Positions 57,568 to 64,000 of a stretch of DNA of 64,000 nucleotides are shown in pieces. Source of the DNA: an uncultured Alphaproteobacteria bacterium (GTDB lineage: Bacteria > Pseudomonadota > Alphaproteobacteria > HIMB59 > GCA-002718135); the NCBI GenBank assembly GCA_902576125.1, contig CACGUF010000005.1, forward strand, positions 1-64,000, read 5' to 3'. The notes under the pieces were generated by a model. The model ran no database searches. It worked only from the letters and a program-made list of their open reading frames with translations, and was not told the origin of the DNA. The position numbers and the translations under genes were made by a program. The first letter of the stretch is position 1. The number at the start of each line of letters is the position of its first letter.

Positions 57568-58821
57568 ATGAGAAAATTAATTACAGGATTAGCAGCTATA
57601 TTAGCTTTTGGCTTCTATGGTTCTGTTAATTCAGCTAAATCTATTGAAATAGAAGTAGCTTATCCTTACTCAGGTTTATTTGATGTTACTTATCAAGCTA
57701 TTATGCCAGAGTTTGAAAAAGCACATCCAGATATTCAAGTAAAGTTTAGAGCAACTTACGAAAACTATGAAGATGCAACTGCTACAATTTTAAGAGAAGC
57801 AACTTCTGGTAATCTACCTGATGTTACAATGCAGGGTCTTAACAGACAAGCTCCTCTAGTAGATAAAGGTATTGCAAAATCTTTAGAACCATTCATTGCA
57901 AAAGAAGCTGATTTTGAAAAAGACGGTTACCATTCTGCAATGTTAAGTCTTTCAACATTTGGTGGAGAGGTTTATGGTTTACCATTCTCTGTATCAACTC
58001 CTGTTGGATACTATAACATGGATCTCTTAGCTGCAGCAGGCATAGATAGCATTCCAACTAACTGGGATGAAGTTATTGATGCTTGTGGAAAATTAGAAGC
58101 AGCTGGAAGTGGAACTTTATATTTCGGTTGGAACATTACAGGTAACTGGTTCCACCAAGCATTAATGCATACTCAAAATGTTAAAATTGTTGAAGATGGA
58201 AAAGTTAACTTAGGCGGAGATGCTGGTTTAGCAACTTTACAACAAATGCATGATATTATGAGCGGATGTAATATGCCTAACTATTCAATTGCTGATGGTC
58301 AAGCGGCATTTAATGCAGGTACTATTGGCATGATGTTCTGGTCAACTTCAAGCTTAGGTTCAGTAAATGCTGCAAAAGCAGATTTCGTTCTTAAGACGGC
58401 TCCATTTCCTGGAATGGCAGGCGTAAACAATGGAACTCCAGCAAGATTACCAGCAGGTGGAAATGCAGCAATGTTAACTTCTACTTCTGATGATCCAGCA
58501 AGAGTTGATGCGGCTTGGACATTCTTGAAGTTTATTACTTCTGGTATTGGCGCAGCATTAGTTGCGGAGACAACTGGTTATGTTCCACCAAACAAAGCAG
58601 CTAACGATTTATTAGGTGATTTCTATAGTGCAAATCCAAATAAACTTACTGCGGTTGAACAGCTTCCACTCTTAGCAGATTGGTTCGCATATCCTGGTGA
58701 AAACGGACTAGCAATTACTCAAGTAATCTATGATTACACTGAGGAAATTGCTACTGGTAGTGCTGATGATATGGGTGATCTTCAAGAAGAGATGATGGAA
58801 GAAATAAACGATCTTCTGTAA
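57568..58821 (+). CDS. CUT1-type ABC transporter substrate-binding protein (UgpB-like)
   Basis: This 417-residue periplasmic binding protein has a signal peptide (KLITGLAAILAFGFYGSVNSA) and the family-1 fold: IMPEFEKAHPDIQVKFRATYENYEDATATIL, NLPDVTMQGLNRQAPLVDKG, VYGLPFSVSTPVGYYNMDLLAAAG, FNAGTIGMMFWSTSS and TGYVPPNKAA. The order resembles UgpB and sugar-binding proteins. A strong GGGAGG ribosome binding site precedes the ATG. It is encoded between phosphonate enzymes, opposite its permease operon. It has higher GC and better codon use than neighbours, and a strong terminator follows, both expected of an abundant binding protein. Confidence 0.9.
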   Translation: MRKLITGLAAILAFGFYGSVNSAKSIEIEVAYPYSGLFDVTYQAIMPEFEKAHPDIQVKFRATYENYEDATATILREATSGNLPDVTMQGLNRQAPLVDKGIAKSLEPFIAKEADFEKDGYHSAMLSLSTFGGEVYGLPFSVSTPVGYYNMDLLAAAGIDSIPTNWDEVIDACGKLEAAGSGTLYFGWNITGNWFHQALMHTQNVKIVEDGKVNLGGDAGLATLQQMHDIMSGCNMPNYSIADGQAAFNAGTIGMMFWSTSSLGSVNAAKADFVLKTAPFPGMAGVNNGTPARLPAGGNAAMLTSTSDDPARVDAAWTFLKFITSGIGAALVAETTGYVPPNKAANDLLGDFYSANPNKLTAVEQLPLLADWFAYPGENGLAITQVIYDYTEEIATGSADDMGDLQEEMMEEINDLL

Positions 58822-58853
58822 ACAAAGATCATTTAATTATTAACTTTTTAATG

Positions 58854-58885
58854 CAGCGGCTTTATAAAAGCCGCTGTTTTTATTT
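58854..58885 (+). terminator. Strong Rho-independent terminator after the binding-protein gene
   Basis: CAGCGGCTTT (58854-58863) pairs with AAAGCCGCTG (58867-58876) around a three-base loop, followed by TTTTTATTT. It lies between the binding protein and the core-MetE gene, so downstream genes depend on read-through or a promoter in the remaining short gap. Confidence 0.9.
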
Positions 58886-58908
58886 AAAAAAAAACTGATG
58901 GAGGAAAA

Positions 58909-59988
58909 ATGCCACTTATAACAACTACAATAGGCGCTTATCCAAAACCTAAAAATACCCCAATTAATGATTGGTTTTTAGGCACTAAATCTGAAGAAGA
59001 AAAAAAAGCTGCTAAAGGATTATTGGCAAACTGGTCACCTGGTGCTTACGAAAAAGCAATAGAGAAAGCTGGTGATAATGTAGAAAATTTATTTTTAGAT
59101 GCAATTAAAGAAGTTATACTTGATCAAGTCAGTGCTGGCATTGATGTTCCAACAGATGGTGAAGTAAGAAGAGAAAGTTATGTTTTTCACCAATGTCGTT
59201 TTTTAAATAATATAAGCTTTGAAGAAGTAACTCATAAGTCAGTAAGACAAGGAGCCTTTGAAGCAAGTGTTCCAACAATAATTGGTCCAGTTTCAAGCAA
59301 AGAGATACGTATGCCATTAGATTGGAAAAGTGCTCAACAATTTACTAAAAATCCGGTAAAGATTACCCTTCCTGGTCCAATGACGATAACTGACTCAATT
59401 GCAAACAACTACTATGATGATCTTAAAAAACTGGGCTTTGATTTAGCATTAGCTCTAAACGAAGAAATAAAAGCACTAGTTGATGCTGGTTGTAAATATA
59501 TTCAAATTGATGAACCAGTTTTTGCAAGAAAACCAGAAGAAGCTAATACATATGGCATGGAGAACTTAGAGAGAATGATGCATGGAATTCCCAAAGATGT
59601 GCAAAGAGTTTGTCATATTTGTTGTGGTTATCCAAACTGTCTTGATTCTGAAGGATATAAAAAAGCAGACTTAGATGCATATGATAGAATTGCTACTTTA
59701 GTTGATGACTCTACTATTGATGAAGTATCTTTAGAGGACTCTCACAGACATAATGATTTAAATCTTCTAGAAAAATTTAAAAAAACAAAAGTTATTTTTG
59801 GATTTATTGACATTGCTAAAAGTAGAATGGAGTCTGTAGAGGAAGTGAGAACTAGAATGAAAGACTCTTTAGAACATATTGATGAGCATCGTTTAATTGC
59901 TGCCCCAGATTGTGGTTTAGGATTCTTTACAAGAGAGCAAGCAATTGAAAAAATGACAATCTTATCAAAAGCAGCAAAATCAATTTAA
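58909..59988 (+). CDS. Catalytic-domain-only MetE (cobalamin-independent methionine-synthase-like methyltransferase)
   Basis: This 359-residue protein aligns with only the C-terminal half of MetE (full enzymes are ~750 residues). The zinc site is complete: His236 and Cys238 in VCHICCGYP, Glu276 in VSLEDSH and Cys335 in APDCGL. Also seen are TTTIGAYPKP at the start, PTDGEVRRESY and YIQIDEPVFA. It can be expected to move a methyl group onto a thiol, probably homocysteine. The donor is unclear: core-MetE forms often do not use folate. A GGAGG site precedes the ATG, and it is coupled to the next two genes by 2-4 base gaps. Confidence 0.85.
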   Translation: MPLITTTIGAYPKPKNTPINDWFLGTKSEEEKKAAKGLLANWSPGAYEKAIEKAGDNVENLFLDAIKEVILDQVSAGIDVPTDGEVRRESYVFHQCRFLNNISFEEVTHKSVRQGAFEASVPTIIGPVSSKEIRMPLDWKSAQQFTKNPVKITLPGPMTITDSIANNYYDDLKKLGFDLALALNEEIKALVDAGCKYIQIDEPVFARKPEEANTYGMENLERMMHGIPKDVQRVCHICCGYPNCLDSEGYKKADLDAYDRIATLVDDSTIDEVSLEDSHRHNDLNLLEKFKKTKVIFGFIDIAKSRMESVEEVRTRMKDSLEHIDEHRLIAAPDCGLGFFTREQAIEKMTILSKAAKSI

Positions 59989-59992
59989 AATA

Positions 59993-61105
59993 ATGTGGAA
60001 CTACTATAATCCTGTAGAAATCATCTTTGGAGAAAATAAATTTAAAGAAGTACATTCAGCACTTAAAAATAAATCCTATATAATTATTACTCACCCTGAA
60101 GAAATTTTTAAAAAATATAGTGATGAGTTGAATTCTTCTTCTAATCCACCACTGTCTATTATGACGGATGTTCAACCTAATCCGGATTATAAAGATATTT
60201 TAGAACTCCAAAAAAAATTTTCTCATATTAAAGAAAATGTTGAATATATTTTAGCAATTGGCGGAGGTTCTGTAACAGATACAGCAAAAGCTATTGCTGC
60301 TTTTAAAGATAAACAAGAATACTTAACAGATTTTGTAAGAAATAAAAAAAGTCCACAAGTTGAAAACCCTATAAAAATCATTGCTGTTCCCACAACATCT
60401 GGAACATCCAGTGAGCTTACTTGTTGGGCTACAATCTGGGATAAAGAAAAAAATAACAAACTCTCTTTAGCTCATAAAACACTTTATGCAGAAAAAACAA
60501 TTATCGATCCATCTATTATGATTGATAAACCTCTTGGTCTCACAATATCTACTGGCCTTGATGCTTTATCTCACTCTATGGAAAGTATTTGGAATGTAAA
60601 TGCTAACCCAGTTTCAGCTTCACATGCGATTCAAGCTTCGAAGTTAGTTTTAGATAATTTACCTTTGCTAGCCAAAGATTTAAATAATATTGAGTTACGT
60701 TCTAACATTGCACTTGCATGCGTTCATGCAGGTTTGGCTTTTTCAAATACAAAAACAGCCATTGCTCATAATCTCTCTTACCCTATTACACTTAATTATG
60801 GAATCCAACATGGTATTGCTTGTTCATTTACACTCCCTATTATTACAAGAAGCATGATTGGTATTGATCAAGTTGCTGAGGAAAGATTACAATTAATTTT
60901 CAATAATAACTTAGAAGCTGGGTCATCAAAATTGAGTGAAATTATGCGCTCTTTAAATGTTCCTTTAAATTTAAATGAAATAAAAGTTCCTGTTCAAGAA
61001 TGGAATAATATAGTAGATGATGCTTTTTTAGGAGAACGTGGTAAAAACTTTATTGGTAATAAAGAATCTTTTACTAAATCTGCTCAACAAATGGGTTTAT
61101 ATTAA
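59993..61105 (+). CDS. Iron-containing alcohol dehydrogenase, probable 2-hydroxyethylphosphonate/phosphonoacetaldehyde oxidoreductase
   Basis: The 370-residue type III alcohol dehydrogenase begins WNYYNPVEIIFGENK, has the NAD loop AIGGGSVTDTAKAI near residue 90, PTTSGTSSELTCWATIWD near 135-150 and metal histidines in LDALSHSME, AIAHNLSYP and GIQHGIACSF. The WNYxNPV start and PTTSGTSSE..CWATIWD resemble hydroxyethylphosphonate dehydrogenases such as PhpC-type enzymes. In a catabolic setting it would oxidise hydroxyethylphosphonate to phosphonoacetaldehyde, feeding PhnY. Family is certain; substrate is inferred. Confidence 0.82.
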   Translation: MWNYYNPVEIIFGENKFKEVHSALKNKSYIIITHPEEIFKKYSDELNSSSNPPLSIMTDVQPNPDYKDILELQKKFSHIKENVEYILAIGGGSVTDTAKAIAAFKDKQEYLTDFVRNKKSPQVENPIKIIAVPTTSGTSSELTCWATIWDKEKNNKLSLAHKTLYAEKTIIDPSIMIDKPLGLTISTGLDALSHSMESIWNVNANPVSASHAIQASKLVLDNLPLLAKDLNNIELRSNIALACVHAGLAFSNTKTAIAHNLSYPITLNYGIQHGIACSFTLPIITRSMIGIDQVAEERLQLIFNNNLEAGSSKLSEIMRSLNVPLNLNEIKVPVQEWNNIVDDAFLGERGKNFIGNKESFTKSAQQMGLY

Positions 61106-61107
61106 AC

Positions 61108-62214
61108 ATGAAAAAAAATTTTAGATTTTATGACAATAGACAAAAATATTTGTTATTTGTTACAACAACAAATGAAAAAAATCAAATTGCTGATGCTATT
61201 CGTCCTCATGTAAATAGAATCAAACCACAAAAACCTGGAATAAAATTATTTGATGCGGGTATGGGTGATGGATCATTATTAATGAATGTTATGCGTCAAT
61301 GTCATTCTGCAAACCCTACCATTCCATTATTGGTTGCAACAAAGGAAATTAGTATAGAAGATGTAAGATTAGGTTTAGAAAAATTACCAGACAGATTTGT
61401 CGAACATAAAAATACTGTTTTTGTAATTTCAAATTTACATTATGCAGAAGCTGCAAATTTAAAATCTAAAAATGAAAAGAAACAACAAAAAATTAATTGG
61501 AATGTTATAAAACTTAAAGGAGATACTTCACTTGAGTTTGCACAGCAGTTAAGAAAACAAAATGAATTCTTAGAAAAAAAATGGAACATAGAAATTAATG
61601 AAAAAACAGGAAACCCAACTTATAAAGAACCTTCCGTTATGGTTATTTATAGAGAAGACCAAGAATTCAATGTAAATGAATTAATTCCGATAAAAAATAA
61701 TTCTGAAAATAAATTTGATCTCATAATTGCATCCCAGCCTTATAGATCACGAATTTCAGCTGAAAAAAAGGTAAAATATGTTATTGAGCCTATGATTAGG
61801 GCTTTAAAATCAAAGGGAAAGTTATTAACCATTCATGCTGCTGGAAAAGATCCAGCAAATGACATTGTTAAAAAATTATGGCCAAAAGAAAAACCCTTTC
61901 CTTCTCTTGGTAACAGCATAATTTCATATTTAAAGAAAAATTTAGATAAAGATTTACTAAATAAATTATTTTTTGGTGAAAAAAGAAACATTAAATGTAG
62001 ACTAAGAGCTTTGCCTAATGAAATCAGTGGAAGTATTGCAACATCATTAATTTTTTCAGCATGGAATGCCTCAATATATGTTAATCAAATGGATGACGAC
62101 AAAGTCATGAAAGTTGAGAAAACAAAAAATTATGAAAAAATTGTTCAAAATGTTGTTGCAAAGAATAAAGGTCTTTATTTTAATAATGAAATATTTGTAA
62201 TTGGAAAAAAATAA
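61108..62214 (+). CDS. Class I SAM-methyltransferase-like protein of the phosphonate island
   Basis: I do not recognise the exact family. The 368-residue protein has a Rossmann motif I KLFDAGMGDGSLLMNVM (residues ~47-63), a motif IV-like FDLIIASQPYRSRIS near 210-225, and a post-motif strand KSKGKLLTIHAAGKDPAND, all as in class I methyltransferases. The region between (about 115-195) is Lys-rich and looks like an inserted lobe. It begins two bases after the dehydrogenase gene, so it belongs with core-MetE and dehydrogenase in a three-gene unit. A role in methyl transfer to or from a phosphonate is a hypothesis. Confidence 0.7.
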   Translation: MKKNFRFYDNRQKYLLFVTTTNEKNQIADAIRPHVNRIKPQKPGIKLFDAGMGDGSLLMNVMRQCHSANPTIPLLVATKEISIEDVRLGLEKLPDRFVEHKNTVFVISNLHYAEAANLKSKNEKKQQKINWNVIKLKGDTSLEFAQQLRKQNEFLEKKWNIEINEKTGNPTYKEPSVMVIYREDQEFNVNELIPIKNNSENKFDLIIASQPYRSRISAEKKVKYVIEPMIRALKSKGKLLTIHAAGKDPANDIVKKLWPKEKPFPSLGNSIISYLKKNLDKDLLNKLFFGEKRNIKCRLRALPNEISGSIATSLIFSAWNASIYVNQMDDDKVMKVEKTKNYEKIVQNVVAKNKGLYFNNEIFVIGKK

Positions 62215-62216
62215 AT

Positions 62217-63014
62217 TTACTCACTCTCAAACCAGTTTACTTCTGATTTTAAAAAATCTTCACTATGAACAATTATAGAGTCGTCTGATAATAAAATAAC
62301 ATTATAATTAGGATCTGTATTTGCAGTTCCAAGTCTGTATTTATCAATAAAGTTAGAAACTAGGGGCTGCCAAGTACTTCGAGGAGAAGAAAAATTTATA
62401 CCTAAATATTGCCCAGAGCTTGTAATATGTTGATGACCAAAAAAAATATGCTCAATAGAATTTTTAAATTGTAATAAAATTTTTTTAAACTCTTCTCTTT
62501 GTACAAGGCCAATAGAGTCACTTTTTTTATGACCTAACGCCAAGGGATTATGATGCATAAATAAAAAAATTTTATTTTGTTTTTCTTTTTGTAATATATC
62601 TATTAACCAGTGTTGTCTTTTTTCACATAAGTAACCTTCATCTTTACCTGCTAAATTTGTATCTAGGAAAATAAATGTTTTATCATTATCTTTTTCTACA
62701 TACTGAACAAAACCATTTTTATCAGTTTTGATATCTGGAAAATTTTTTTTGAAATTTTCTCGGTTATCATGATTACCTAAAATTAATTTAGGTTTTAGAT
62801 GTTTAGGTAAATTTATCTCTACTAATATATCTTTAAAAATTTGGTAAGAGTTGTTCTGTCCAAAATGTGTTATATCTCCTGTAATTATAAAATGATCAGC
62901 ATTTATGTGATTTTCTTTAATATGTTCTAATGCCAATTTAAATCTTTGTTTTGAATCAATCCCATGTAGTAATTTAGGCTCAATATGCGGATCAGATAAA
63001 TGTATAATTTTCAT
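62217..63014 (-). CDS. Class III phosphodiesterase-like metallophosphoesterase
   Basis: The 265-residue enzyme has the full binuclear-metal signature: IHLSDPHIE (residues ~4-12), FIITGDITHFG near 42-52, LILGNHDNR near 78-86, FLFMHHNPLALGH near 150 and IFFGHQHITSSG near 193. This pattern is that of the CpdA/GpdQ/Rv0805 group, whose members hydrolyse cyclic nucleotides, glycerophosphodiesters and, promiscuously, phosphonate monoesters. Within a phosphonate island a phosphonate-ester or glycerophosphodiester substrate is attractive. It converges on the methyltransferase gene with two bases between stops. Confidence 0.88.
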   Translation of the reverse strand: MKIIHLSDPHIEPKLLHGIDSKQRFKLALEHIKENHINADHFIITGDITHFGQNNSYQIFKDILVEINLPKHLKPKLILGNHDNRENFKKNFPDIKTDKNGFVQYVEKDNDKTFIFLDTNLAGKDEGYLCEKRQHWLIDILQKEKQNKIFLFMHHNPLALGHKKSDSIGLVQREEFKKILLQFKNSIEHIFFGHQHITSSGQYLGINFSSPRSTWQPLVSNFIDKYRLGTANTDPNYNVILLSDDSIIVHSEDFLKSEVNWFESE

Positions 63015-63123
63015 AAAAACTTGATATTTTTTTTAAATTATTCACATTATCAATTTGAGAGTTGACTATGTAAATATTGATCAACCAATTTTATTTTCAG
63101 AATTATATAAAAAACAATTTGAA

Positions 63124-63756
63124 TTATAAAGTGGTTTTAAAATAAATATATTTTTTAAACTCTTTTTGTAAATCAATACTTACTCTAGCATGCACTTTTC
63201 CTTGTCTACCTTGAAAAGAGCTTTTTTCTTCAATTGGAAAAACTCCTTCATGCCAAATATTTGGGTGTATATAAAGTCCCTGTGATCCATCAAAATAAAA
63301 CGCCTTAAAATCACCAACTTGTACGTCATCTCCAGGTAAAGCTAATGGTGAAATAAAAGGGCTTTTAGTGGAGGGATAAAAGAGCTGTCCACCATCAGGG
63401 TGGTAATTCACATGCCAGATATATATATGGTCAGGTTTTTTATATTCTGTTGCTGGATCACTCGTTGGTGGTAAAGCATGTCCTAGTATATATTTACCAT
63501 CTACTTCGTAGTCACTATTGTTATGTTGAACAGCATTATTTTGTCCCCACAAAGTACTACCTTCCCACCAAGTATCAAAAGATCCTTCCGTACTCCCTCC
63601 TTCATTTCCTGTTCCTTTATCAATCTCTCGCCAACCTTTTTTAGGCCACGTTACAATTTCAATGTCACTATTTTCATAGGAGTCAATTAAGTATCCATAT
63701 CCTTTAAGTGTTTCATTGGTCGCTTTAACTAGAAGAATTTCAACAGCATCACTCAT
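63124..63756 (-). CDS. AllA (ureidoglycolate lyase)-fold cupin-like protein
   Basis: The 210-residue protein ends with a region resembling the ureidoglycolate lyase family: HVNYHPDGGQLFYPSTKSPFISPLALPGDD, then FDGSQGLYIHPNIWHEGVFPI near 155-178 (the family's QG..I.PG.WH motif) and KVHARVSIDLQKEF. A Trp/Gly-rich segment (GSTEGSFDTWWEGSTLWGQ, about 52-70) is an addition to the usual ~165-residue enzyme. No other purine-ureide genes are present. It starts six bases after phnW, so a phosphonate role is more likely than ureidoglycolate cleavage. Assignment to the fold is moderate; function is unknown. Confidence 0.65.
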   Translation of the reverse strand: MSDAVEILLVKATNETLKGYGYLIDSYENSDIEIVTWPKKGWREIDKGTGNEGGSTEGSFDTWWEGSTLWGQNNAVQHNNSDYEVDGKYILGHALPPTSDPATEYKKPDHIYIWHVNYHPDGGQLFYPSTKSPFISPLALPGDDVQVGDFKAFYFDGSQGLYIHPNIWHEGVFPIEEKSSFQGRQGKVHARVSIDLQKEFKKYIYFKTTL

Positions 63757-63762
63757 AGGAAA

Positions 63763-64000
63763 TTAATTTTTAACATTAATATTTAATTCACTTACTACTT
63801 CTTTAACAGCTGTGATTGTATCTGTCATATCTTGTTGATTTAAATTACCAATGCATCCAATACGAAAAGTATCAGCCACGGTTAATTTTCCAGGATAGAT
63901 TAAAAAATCTTTATCACTTAACGCATTATAAAATTGATGAAAATTAAAATTAGGATCATTCGGTTGTTTGAATGTAATGATAATTGGTGCTTGCAGTTCA
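63763..64000 (-). CDS. phnW: 2-aminoethylphosphonate--pyruvate transaminase, C-terminal part (cut by window edge)
   Basis: The minus-strand frame open from the right edge to the TAA (63763-63765) encodes the last 78 residues of a PLP transaminase. IYPGKLTVADTFRIGCIGNL near the end is the diagnostic C-terminal motif of PhnW-type 2-AEP transaminases. PhnW converts 2-AEP and pyruvate to phosphonoacetaldehyde and alanine, the substrate of PhnY. The N-terminal ~290 residues, with the PLP lysine, lie beyond the window. It is followed after seven bases by the AllA-like gene. Confidence 0.88.
   Translation of the reverse strand, partial: ELQAPIIITFKQPNDPNFNFHQFYNALSDKDFLIYPGKLTVADTFRIGCIGNLNQQDMTDTITAVKEVVSELNINVKN

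Noticed and set aside
53448..58821. Naming the transporter ugpBAEC (glycerol-3-phosphate)
   Set aside because: Family resemblance is only to the broad CUT1 group, and the genes around it are phosphonate enzymes, so the symbols would assert a substrate I cannot support.
59993..61105. Calling the iron dehydrogenase a phosphonate biosynthesis enzyme
   Set aside because: No pepM or phosphonopyruvate decarboxylase is in the window, while the degradative genes phnA, phnY and phnW are, so an oxidative catabolic direction is more likely.

Overview
The window is 64 kb of very AT-rich, densely packed bacterial chromosome. Intergenic gaps are mostly short, many genes overlap by 1-14 bases, and I found no rRNA, tRNA, transposase, phage gene or CRISPR array. 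The gene set (hrcA-grpE-dnaK-dnaJ-dapB, TIGR02300/FYDLN protein, NDUFS6-like zinc protein, a BMP-type nucleoside ABC transporter, DUF2244, an Irr-box-like element) and the K/I/N-rich proteins fit a streamlined marine alphaproteobacterium of the SAR11-like or HIMB59/AEGEAN-169 kind. That placement is inference; no 16S gene is present.

Layout. 1-4.9 kb: end of hrcA, then grpE, dnaK and dnaJ with an RpoH-like promoter before dnaK, followed by dapB and a sulfotransferase. 5.7-11.1 kb: DUF2244 protein, pyruvate carboxylase, a lipoprotein and upp. 11.2-15.8 kb: a four-gene BMP/nucleoside ABC transporter. 15.8-25.4 kb, all minus strand: metallo-beta-lactamase-fold hydrolase, katG, cupin, ribA, hisI, hemB, thrS, cysS, DUF2141. 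25.4-29.6 kb: a compact folate/PABA operon (pabB-pabA-pabC-folP-folB-folK) facing a divergent trpF. 30.2-36.0 kb: a DUF1800/DUF1501 pair, then cdd-PNP-deoA-O-methyltransferase. 36.0-38.0 kb: a small heat-shock protein with a textbook RpoH promoter, and an unknown membrane protein coupled to HupE. 38.0-41.8 kb: a ferric-iron ABC transporter downstream of an Irr-box-like palindrome. 41.8-50.7 kb: M48 protease, adenosine deaminase, adenosine-kinase-like protein, a DMT transporter, an orphan family-5 binding protein, msrPQ, an MFS transporter and two small zinc-motif proteins.

50.7-64.0 kb is the most interesting part: a phosphonate-catabolism island. It holds PhnW (2-aminoethylphosphonate transaminase, cut by the window edge), PhnY (phosphonoacetaldehyde dehydrogenase) and PhnA (phosphonoacetate hydrolase), which together convert 2-AEP to acetate and phosphate. 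These known enzymes are interleaved with a complete sugar/glycerol-3-phosphate-type (CUT1) ABC transporter, an iron-dependent dehydrogenase resembling hydroxyethylphosphonate dehydrogenase, a class III phosphodiesterase-like metallophosphoesterase, a catalytic-domain-only MetE, a SAM-methyltransferase-like protein, an AllA-fold protein and a DMT permease. I infer a system that imports esterified (and perhaps methylated) phosphonates, such as sugar- or glycerol-linked hydroxyethyl- or aminoethylphosphonate, and strips them to phosphate inside the cell.

Across the window the genes give a scavenging lifestyle: nucleoside uptake and salvage (BMP transporter, upp, cdd, PNP, deoA, add, adenosine kinase), iron uptake, phosphonate uptake and repair of oxidised protein (KatG, MsrPQ).
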